Position numbers and translations under genes: made by a program. A model generated the notes under the pieces. It was not told where the DNA came from. It did no database searches and worked only from the letters and a program-made list of their open reading frames with translations. Below, in pieces: positions 1 through 6,561 of a stretch of 31,116 nucleotides of DNA. Source of the DNA: Firm-04 sp964392175 (GTDB taxonomy: Bacteria; Bacillota; Clostridia; Oscillospirales; Ruminococcaceae); assembly GCA_964392175.1 (NCBI GenBank), contig CAYMOJ010000021.1, positions 1 to 31,116 on the forward strand. The letters are read 5' to 3'. Numbering within the stretch: position 1 is the stretch's first letter; every line of letters starts with the position of its first letter.

Positions 1-1
1 G

Positions 2-53
2 AATCTTTCTTGTTTTTTCTCTTTTGGGGTCTCACATCATTGACATATGGACA
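2..53. repeat. Left arm of 52-bp terminal inverted repeat
   Basis: Bases 2-53 are the exact reverse complement of 31065-31116; identity stops at base 54. The arm is T-rich at its outer end, contains GGGGTCTCA at 27-35 and a TTGACA at 40-45 with no -10 at the proper distance. Only housekeeping-type genes lie between the arms, so this is not a normal transposon. It may be the edge of a multicopy repeat or an inversion site. Confidence 0.95.
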
Positions 54-64
54 TGAAAAACTGC

Positions 65-93
65 TTTACAAGAAGGGAAATTTATGTTATAAT
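65..93 (+). promoter_or_regulatory. Sigma-A promoter of the alr operon
   Basis: TTTACA (65-70), a 17-base spacer and a perfect TATAAT (88-93) form a strong promoter. The start codon of alr is 39 bases beyond the -10. The promoter sits just inside the left terminal repeat, so it is not part of the repeated sequence. No riboswitch-like leader fits in the short untranslated region. Confidence 0.85.
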
Positions 94-131
94 CTACTAT
101 AATATGGAGTTTATAGAAAGGGCGATACATC

Positions 132-1334
132 ATGAACGGAATCCGTAAGCGCACTTGGGCAGAAATCAATCTTGACCACGCCGCTTGGAACTACGAAAGA
201 GTACGCGAAAAAGTTGCCCCCGAAACAAAGATCTGCTGTGTCATCAAAGCGAACGGCTATGGTCACAATGCTGTACGCTTCGCACAACTGTATACTTCCC
301 TTGGCGCAGACTGGCTTGCCGTTTCCAATCTGGAGGAAGCGTTGCAACTGCGAAAGCACGACATTACGCTACCCATTCTGATTCTGGGCTACACCCCGCC
401 CGAATGTGCCGCACTGCTTGCAGAGCAGCGTATCTCGCAATGTGTATATTCACGCAGCTACGGAGAATCGCTTTCACAAGCTGCCATGGCATCAGGTGTA
501 CGCCTGATGATCCACATCAAAATAGACAGTGGTATGGGTCGTATCGGATTTCAGCATCATGATAGTCACTCCGAGCTTGCCGATGCGTTTGCTGTTTGCA
601 AATCGCCTTGCCTGATACCCGAAGGAATTTTTACACATTTCGCCTCGGCAGATGAAGGTGCAGACGGTGATGCTTTTACAAAAAAACAATTTAACGCTTT
701 TATGGATGCCATCAACCATTTACAGAAAAAAGGCATCACATTTGCACTGCATCACTGTGCCAACAGTGCCGCGATCTTTGATCATCCCGAATACCATCTG
801 GATATGGTACGCGCAGGTGTTGTACTATATGGTCTGGCACCGTCTGCACAGGTGCGTCATTTGCCACCATTGCGTCCGGTGATGGCACTGAAATCCGTAA
901 TTTCCCATATCAAAACCATTCGCAAGGGAGATACAATCAGCTATGGTCGCACCTACACTGCCGAAGACGAACGTATCATTGCTACAGTACCCATTGGCTA
1001 TGCAGACGGTTTTTGGCGTGCCAATGCAAAAGGTGAATGCAAAATGTTGATTCGCGATTCTCTTTGCCCATTAGTGGGCAGAGTCTGCATGGATCAACTG
1101 ATGTTGGATATTAGTGACGCACCTCAAATCGCAGTAGGCGATACGGTCACGATATTTGGCGACAGCACCGGACTTTGCACTGCAGATGCCATCGCTCGCG
1201 CCACTGATACCATCAACTATGAGGTTGTTTGTGCTGTCGGTGAGCGTGTCCCACGTTTCTTCTTGCGTCATGATATCATAGTGGGCGTTTCCGATAATCT
1301 TCTAGACACAAATTTTGTACAAGGAGAAGACTAA
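132..1334 (+). CDS. alr: Alanine racemase
   Basis: A pyridoxal-phosphate enzyme that interconverts L- and D-alanine in the cytoplasm, supplying D-Ala for peptidoglycan. The cofactor lysine lies in VIKANGYGHN (K39) at the start of the TIM barrel. The second catalytic region ISYGRTYTAE and the later GRVCMDQLMLDI and INYEVVCAVGERVPR blocks of the C-terminal beta domain are all present. At 400 residues it is slightly longer than usual (about 370-390), with a C-terminal tail after the VPR block. AAAGGG precedes the ATG at a suitable distance. It opens a six-gene operon from the promoter at 65-93, and its stop TAA overlaps the next ATG by one base, with AAGGAG inside its 3' end. Identification is secure; whether it is the biosynthetic or a catabolic isozyme cannot be told. 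Confidence 0.95.
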   Translation: MNGIRKRTWAEINLDHAAWNYERVREKVAPETKICCVIKANGYGHNAVRFAQLYTSLGADWLAVSNLEEALQLRKHDITLPILILGYTPPECAALLAEQRISQCVYSRSYGESLSQAAMASGVRLMIHIKIDSGMGRIGFQHHDSHSELADAFAVCKSPCLIPEGIFTHFASADEGADGDAFTKKQFNAFMDAINHLQKKGITFALHHCANSAAIFDHPEYHLDMVRAGVVLYGLAPSAQVRHLPPLRPVMALKSVISHIKTIRKGDTISYGRTYTAEDERIIATVPIGYADGFWRANAKGECKMLIRDSLCPLVGRVCMDQLMLDISDAPQIAVGDTVTIFGDSTGLCTADAIARATDTINYEVVCAVGERVPRFFLRHDIIVGVSDNLLDTNFVQGED

Positions 1335-2008
1335 TGGTCAACATCGGCAATGATTGGGATACTCTGCTTGCAGATGAATTTCAATCGGAAAATTATCAGC
1401 AGCTGCGGCAATTTCTCATACAGGAATACCGCACCCATATCATTTATCCTAATATGTACGATATCTTTAACGCCCTTCGCTATACAGCATACCACGATGT
1501 AAAAGCAGTCATTATCGGGCAGGATCCCTATCACGGAGAGGGACAAGCCCACGGGCTCAGCTTTTCCGTACGGCGCGGCGTGGCACCGCCACCCTCGCTT
1601 ATCAATATCTTCAAGGAGATCAAGGATGATGTCGGTATTGATAATTTGGGCAAGCATGGCGAGCTGACTGCATGGGCGCAACAAGGCGTACTACTGCTGA
1701 ATGCCGCACTGACGGTACGCGCCGGTCAAGCAAACAGCCATCGCAATAAGGGGTGGGAACAGGTCACGGATGCAGTCATTCGTCGCCTGAACGAGCGCGA
1801 ACAGCCGGTAGTGTTTCTGCTGTGGGGTGCCAATGCACGCACGAAGGCACAGCTTGTCACCGAACCCAGACATCTTGTGCTGACCTGTGCACACCCGAGT
1901 CCTCTTTCTGCCTACAACGGATTTTTCGGTTGCAAGCATTTTTCAAAAACTAACGCATTTCTCATTCAAAACAATATTGCCCCCATCGATTGGAGCATTG
2001 CAACATAA
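1334..2008 (+). CDS. ung: Uracil-DNA glycosylase, family 1
   Basis: Removes uracil from DNA as the first step of base-excision repair. All family-1 motifs are seen: the catalytic water-activating loop GQDPYHG (D64), the uracil-stacking and specificity region, the LLNAALTVRAGQANSH block near 121-136, LLWGANA near 162-168, and the DNA-intercalating HPSPLSAYNGFFG loop with H187. The 224-residue length is normal. The start overlaps the alr stop by one base, and the ribosome site AAGGAG lies at 1320-1325, so it is translated from the same message as alr. It has no functional link with amino-acid racemisation; the grouping looks like a housekeeping operon. Confidence 0.96.
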   Translation: MVNIGNDWDTLLADEFQSENYQQLRQFLIQEYRTHIIYPNMYDIFNALRYTAYHDVKAVIIGQDPYHGEGQAHGLSFSVRRGVAPPPSLINIFKEIKDDVGIDNLGKHGELTAWAQQGVLLLNAALTVRAGQANSHRNKGWEQVTDAVIRRLNEREQPVVFLLWGANARTKAQLVTEPRHLVLTCAHPSPLSAYNGFFGCKHFSKTNAFLIQNNIAPIDWSIAT

Positions 2009-2032
2009 CACTGTGTTACGAAAGGAACCATT

Positions 2033-2896
2033 ATGAAAGCTGTTACATTGTTTGAAAAAAAATGTGTACTTTCCTTTGAAGTTTTTCCGCCAAAGCCCAC
2101 CACGCCCATCCAGCGCATCTATGAAACACTGAATGATCTGAAGGATCTTCAACCGGATTTTATCAGCGTGACCTATGGCGCGGGTGGCTCCACGCCCGGT
2201 GCTTCAACCTGTGAAATCTGCGCAACGCTACAAAACCAGCATGGAATCATGTCGGTTGCACATCTCCCCTGTATCAACGATACCAGAGAGGGCGTAACGG
2301 AAAAACTTGCGCAATTCAAGGAAAATGGCATAGAAAATATACTTGCCCTGCGTGGTGATCGCAATCCTGATATGAAACCGAAAAATGAATTTCGTTACGC
2401 CTGCGAGCTGGTGCATTTCATCCGTGAACAGGGTGATTTCGATATCTGCGGAGCGTGCTACCCCGAAGGGCATCCGGAGGCTACTGACCCTTTTGACGAT
2501 GTACGTCATCTAAAAGAGAAGGTGGATGCAGGCGTTTCCCATCTGATCACGCAGTTGTTTTTGGATAACCGCAGCTTTTACCGCTTCCGCGAGTTGACAG
2601 CCGTTGCGAACATTCAAGTGCCGATTGAGGCAGGTATTATGCCGGTGACCAATAAAAAATCCATTGAGCGCATGGTGACAATGTGTGGCGCAAGTATGCC
2701 TACAAGGTTATCGCATTTGTTAGCCCGCTATGCCGATGACCCTGCTTCATTGAAGGCAGCAGGTCTGGAATATGCCATTGAACAGATCCTTGACCTCATC
2801 AAAAACGGCGTGGATGGCATTCATCTGTATACAATGAATAATCCCGATGTAGCAAGATATATTGTTTCTGCCATTGGCGATGAAATGAAACGATGA
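2033..2896 (+). CDS. metF: 5,10-Methylenetetrahydrofolate reductase
   Basis: A flavin-dependent enzyme reducing methylene-THF to 5-methyl-THF, the methyl donor for methionine synthase. The conserved SFEVFPPK segment carries the catalytic glutamate (E16), SVTYGAGGS follows near 45-53, and ILALRGDRNPD carries the folate-binding aspartate (D109). The protein is a single 287-residue barrel of bacterial type with no regulatory extension. AAAGGA stands six bases before the ATG. Its stop overlaps the start of the next gene as ATGA, and metH follows, so this is a methionine cluster inside the alr operon. In clostridia MetF often works with a zinc-containing partner (MetV); none is seen here. Confidence 0.94.
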   Translation: MKAVTLFEKKCVLSFEVFPPKPTTPIQRIYETLNDLKDLQPDFISVTYGAGGSTPGASTCEICATLQNQHGIMSVAHLPCINDTREGVTEKLAQFKENGIENILALRGDRNPDMKPKNEFRYACELVHFIREQGDFDICGACYPEGHPEATDPFDDVRHLKEKVDAGVSHLITQLFLDNRSFYRFRELTAVANIQVPIEAGIMPVTNKKSIERMVTMCGASMPTRLSHLLARYADDPASLKAAGLEYAIEQILDLIKNGVDGIHLYTMNNPDVARYIVSAIGDEMKR

Positions 2897-3561
2897 ACGA
2901 CAATACGCTCCGGCAAGAGATCGCAAACAATCTTGGCTGCAAAGTACTTGACCCGCAGACAAAGCAACTTGCAGACCGAGCGTTCTCCCTATTATATGCA
3001 GAAGCGACACCGAAATCAATATGGAAAACCATCTCGCTGAATCATTTGCCGCATGGACTGGCACTAGGCGACATACCTCTTGCAGGGAATGATATTCAAC
3101 AGCACTTGTATGGCTGTGAAGTCGCCGTTGTCATGGCGGCGACGCTTTCACTTACAGCAGAAAAGGCATTGCGGCAGATTGCTGCGGAAGATATGGCTCT
3201 GGCGTTGGTTGCCGACACGGTAGCCAGTGCTATGGTAGAGATGCTGTGCGAAGATACTGAACAAGAAATTCGCCGCAAAGTCCCCTACCCCTATATTACT
3301 GCGAGATTCAGCCCCGGGTACGGCGATTTCTCGTTACAAATGCAGCCACTATTATTGCGTTTGTGCGACGCCACAAGAATGCTCGGCATTACAGCTACCC
3401 CGCAGCATATTCTTATCCCACAGAAATCTGTGACAGCAATACTAGGTTGTTCTCATCACCCCGTACACGATGCCAGAAAAGCAATATGCGGTATCAATTG
3501 CAGTGGATGTCCGCATCTACAAAGCTGCAAGCACAGCCAAATCGACCATGAACAGGAGTGA
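2893..3561 (+). CDS. Stand-alone MetH reactivation-domain protein
   Basis: This 222-residue protein matches the C-terminal activation domain of cobalamin-dependent methionine synthase, which uses S-adenosylmethionine and an electron donor to restore methylcobalamin from oxidised cob(II)alamin. The recognisable parts are RFSPGYGDFSLQMQPLL in the second half, then ILIPQKSVTAILG. The C-terminus is cysteine-rich, CGINCSGCPHLQSC, as in many free-standing clostridial members, and might hold a metal or cluster (inference). The start overlaps the metF stop as ATGA, suggesting translational coupling. metH, directly downstream, lacks this domain, so the two genes together make one functional enzyme. 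A separate homologue is known in Thermotoga maritima. Confidence 0.85.
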   Translation: MNDNTLRQEIANNLGCKVLDPQTKQLADRAFSLLYAEATPKSIWKTISLNHLPHGLALGDIPLAGNDIQQHLYGCEVAVVMAATLSLTAEKALRQIAAEDMALALVADTVASAMVEMLCEDTEQEIRRKVPYPYITARFSPGYGDFSLQMQPLLLRLCDATRMLGITATPQHILIPQKSVTAILGCSHHPVHDARKAICGINCSGCPHLQSCKHSQIDHEQE

Positions 3562-3565
3562 TCCC

Positions 3566-5917
3566 TTGGATATTCAAGCACTGATGATGCAGGAATTTGT
3601 TCTGCTGGACGGCGGCATGGGTACAATGCTGCAACTCACCGCAGGCGAAATTCCCGAAGCACTGAATCTGACTAACCCCATGCGCATTGCATCGATCCAT
3701 CAGGCATATGTGGCAGCAGGTTCTAACATTATATATGCAAATACCTTTGGTGCAAACCGCATCAAGCTGGCAGGCACTGGTCTAGATGTTGCAGAATGCA
3801 TTCATGCAGCCATTGCCATTGCCCATAAGGCAACATCTGATCTTGCTTACGTTGCATTGGATATTGGCCCTACAGGACAGCTACTTCAGCCAAACGGTAC
3901 GCTCACCTTTGCGGAAGCTTATGCCTGCTACAAAGAAGTGGTGGAGGCAGGCATGGCAGCAGGAGCAGATCTGATTGTAATTGAAACAATGAGCGATCTC
4001 TCCGAAATGCGCGCCGCACTGCTTGCGGCTAAAGAAAACACCAATCTGCCTGTCATTTGTACCATGTCCTTTACCGAAAACGGCAGAACTTTTACGGGCT
4101 GCCCTCTATCTGCAATGGCTATGACACTGGAAGGTCTTGGCGCAGATGTCATCGGCATCAATTGCTCACTGGGACCGGAAGAAATGATCCCCATGGTGCG
4201 TGAGCTAACACAATGGACTGCACTTCCAATTGCGATCAAGCCAAATGCGGGTTTGCCGGACCCAATCACAAATACCTATCACATTACACCCGAAGAATTT
4301 GCACGCCTGGTAGCTGCGTTCACCGATTATGGTGTACGATTCTTCGGTGGATGCTGCGGAACAACCCCCGAATATATCAGCGCACTGCATTCCGCCCTTG
4401 ATCAGAAACGACGCGCAAGACTGCCGTATCACAAAAAATCGGCGATATGCTCCGCGACACGCACCGTGGAGCTGGATATGCCCCGCATCATTGGTGAACG
4501 GATTAATCCAACAGGAAAAAAGCTGATGCAGCAGGCTCTACATGAACATAATATGGACTATTTGCGTAGTGAAGCCGTCGCGCAAACACGGGCAGGAGCA
4601 GATCTGTTAGATGTAAATGTAGGCACACCCGGCATTGACGAAGCAACCGTCTTGCCCGAAGCAGTGTGTGCTGTGATGGAGGTTACTGATCTACCACTGC
4701 AACTGGATTCGTCTGATCCTGAGGCACTGGAAGCAGCACTGCGTATCTACCCTGGTAAAGCAATCGTCAACTCGGTTTGCGGCAAGGAATCCTCCTTGAA
4801 TACCATACTACCACTGGTTAAGCGGTATGGCGCAGCTGTGGTAGGGTTAACATTGGATGAAAACGGCATTCCCAACACTGCACATGAGCGATTTCGAATC
4901 GCAGAGCGCATTTTACATCGCGCATTGCATTGTGGCATTGCCAAAGAAGATGTGTACATCGATTGCCTGACGCTTACGGCTTCCACAGGAGAAAACGGCC
5001 CTTCTGAAACCTTGAACGCACTGCATCGTGTTCGTGAAGAGCTGGGGTTGCAAACCGTTTTGGGCGTTTCAAATATCAGTTTTGGATTACCCAACCGCCC
5101 CATCGTCAACGCTTGTTTCCTCAACATGGCACTATCGGCAGGCTTAACTTTGCCCATTATAAATCCCAAAGCCCAAAATATGATGGACACAGTACGTGCT
5201 TACCGTATGCTCGCAGGATTTGATCCCAACTGTGCAGAATATATCGCCTGCTATCGTGATGTACAGTCTGCCACCCTCGTTACAAATGGCAATCTTACCC
5301 TTGTAGAAGCAGTCGCTCATGGTATGAAGCAAGAAGCAGCAAAGCTGACTGTCGCTGCTTTGGAATCCACTGCGCCTCTGGATATCATTAACTTACATCT
5401 CATTCCGGCGTTGGATCAGGTAGGCGCACAATATGAAGCAGGCACGATGTTTTTGCCTCAGCTGATTCAAGCAGCAACTGCCGCACAAAGCGCATTTGCA
5501 GTACTCAAGCAAAGCTTTACAGATGGAGATTCCTCACAGAGCAAGGGAGCGATCGTCATTGCTACCGTACAGGGCGATGTTCATGACATCGGGAAAAATA
5601 TTGTAAAGCTATTACTTGAAAACTACGGCTATCGTGTGATCGATTTGGGCAAAGACGTGCCACCGCAACATATTGTGGATGTAGCCAAAGAACATCAGGT
5701 GTCTCTTGTGGGTCTCAGCGCATTGATGACAACAACAGTGCCCGCCATGGCGGAAACCATTCGACTGCTGCATGAGCAATATCCCGAGTGTAAAACTGTT
5801 GTAGGCGGTGCCGTACTGACCGAAGCATACGCCATGTCTATTGGTGCGGATTACTACGCAAAAGACGCAAAGGCAACCGTAGATTATGCCCGCATTGTAT
5901 ACGACGGAAAGGAATGA
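3566..5917 (+). CDS. metH: Cobalamin-dependent methionine synthase, without reactivation domain
   Basis: Transfers the methyl group of 5-methyl-THF through cobalamin to homocysteine. Domain order from the chosen start: homocysteine methyltransferase barrel (about 1-300, zinc cysteines C200 in GINCSLG and C263/C264 in GGCCGTTP), pterin-binding barrel (about 305-560, beginning near IIGERINPTGKK), then the cobalamin cap and Rossmann domain with GDVHDIGKN (cobalt-ligating H673). At about 783 residues it ends right after the B12 domain, whereas E. coli MetH is about 1,227. I chose TTG at 3566 because AGGAG lies seven bases before it and the homology begins soon after. ATG at 3548 is possible but has no ribosome site and overlaps the previous gene. 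Confidence 0.94.
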   Translation: MDIQALMMQEFVLLDGGMGTMLQLTAGEIPEALNLTNPMRIASIHQAYVAAGSNIIYANTFGANRIKLAGTGLDVAECIHAAIAIAHKATSDLAYVALDIGPTGQLLQPNGTLTFAEAYACYKEVVEAGMAAGADLIVIETMSDLSEMRAALLAAKENTNLPVICTMSFTENGRTFTGCPLSAMAMTLEGLGADVIGINCSLGPEEMIPMVRELTQWTALPIAIKPNAGLPDPITNTYHITPEEFARLVAAFTDYGVRFFGGCCGTTPEYISALHSALDQKRRARLPYHKKSAICSATRTVELDMPRIIGERINPTGKKLMQQALHEHNMDYLRSEAVAQTRAGADLLDVNVGTPGIDEATVLPEAVCAVMEVTDLPLQLDSSDPEALEAALRIYPGKAIVNSVCGKESSLNTILPLVKRYGAAVVGLTLDENGIPNTAHERFRIAERILHRALHCGIAKEDVYIDCLTLTASTGENGPSETLNALHRVREELGLQTVLGVSNISFGLPNRPIVNACFLNMALSAGLTLPIINPKAQNMMDTVRAYRMLAGFDPNCAEYIACYRDVQSATLVTNGNLTLVEAVAHGMKQEAAKLTVAALESTAPLDIINLHLIPALDQVGAQYEAGTMFLPQLIQAATAAQSAFAVLKQSFTDGDSSQSKGAIVIATVQGDVHDIGKNIVKLLLENYGYRVIDLGKDVPPQHIVDVAKEHQVSLVGLSALMTTTVPAMAETIRLLHEQYPECKTVVGGAVLTEAYAMSIGADYYAKDAKATVDYARIVYDGKE

Positions 5918-5919
5918 TC

Positions 5920-6384
5920 ATGAGAGCATTGTTGCAGCGTGTAACGCACGCATCGGTTACAGTGGAAAACCAAGTTGTTGGTAAAATTGAAAATGGATTA
6001 CTGATTTTCTTGGGTGTTACCGCCAGTGATACTGCCGCAGAATGTGAAATGCTTGCTGAAAAGATCTGCAAGTTGCGTATTTTTGCAGATGAAAATGACA
6101 AGACCAATTGTTCGATCAATCATATTGGCGGTGGCTTGCTGATCGTATCACAATTTACGCTTTGTGCCGATTGTCGCAAGGGAACACGCCCAAGCTTTTC
6201 CAATGCTGCACCACCTGACGAAGCAAAACAATTGTATGAACATTTTATAGATTTGTGCAGACAACGTGTAGTGCAAGTGGAAACGGGCGAATTTGGCGCA
6301 CATATGCAAGTTGATTTATGCAATGATGGTCCATTCACTGTCTGGTTGGATACCGATGCACTGAAAAAAGCAAGAAATCAATAA
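5920..6384 (+). CDS. dtd: D-aminoacyl-tRNA deacylase
   Basis: Hydrolyses D-amino acids wrongly attached to tRNA, a chirality proofreading step. The start MRALLQRVTHASV, the SQFTL motif with the conserved threonine near residue 77, and the Gly-cisPro region NDGPFTVWLD near the C-terminus are all typical, and 154 residues is close to the family norm. ATG at 5920 is preferred over 5914 because AAAGGA (5908-5913) is six bases away and family members begin with MRA. It is the last gene of the alr operon and is followed at once by a terminator hairpin. Sharing an operon with alanine racemase, which makes D-Ala, gives it a sensible metabolic context. Confidence 0.95.
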   Translation: MRALLQRVTHASVTVENQVVGKIENGLLIFLGVTASDTAAECEMLAEKICKLRIFADENDKTNCSINHIGGGLLIVSQFTLCADCRKGTRPSFSNAAPPDEAKQLYEHFIDLCRQRVVQVETGEFGAHMQVDLCNDGPFTVWLDTDALKKARNQ

Positions 6385-6424
6385 ACAAAGCCTGAGGGAT
6401 GTCAGAATCACCTCAGGCTTTGTT
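6384..6424 (+). terminator. Terminator of the alr-dtd operon
   Basis: A perfect 14-bp stem pairs 6384-6397 (AACAAAGCCTGAGG) with 6411-6424 around a 13-base loop. It begins in the dtd stop codon. The downstream arm ends in CTTTGTT rather than a long T tract. Confidence 0.8.
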
Positions 6425-6527
6425 ATATGAAAAACAATGATCACAGTCGTTCAAATGCGAAAATCGATAGCTGCCAATACCAATTCGCACGGAAGTTCCC
6501 ATGCACAGGCATCTTATCATATGGCAA

Positions 6528-6555
6528 AGTCACCCTACTTTGGTATAGGGTGACT
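6528..6555 (-). terminator. Hairpin ending the rlmB / P-type-ATPase-like unit
   Basis: AGTCACCCTA (6528-6537) and TAGGGTGACT (6546-6555) form a perfect 10-bp stem with an 8-base loop, seven bases beyond the stop of the minus-strand gene ending at 6562. The T tract on the minus strand is only TTT, so termination is likely but not textbook. Confidence 0.6.
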
Positions 6556-6561
6556 CACGGG

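Noticed and set aside
2..53. Insertion-sequence terminal repeats enclosing the window
   Set aside because: No transposase lies between the arms and all genes are chromosomal; perfect 52-bp identity is longer than usual IS ends.
3470..3547. Longer N-terminus of metH from ATG 3470
   Set aside because: It lies inside the reactivation-protein gene in another frame, has no ribosome site and adds sequence without MetH homology; TTG 3566 with AGGAG fits better.
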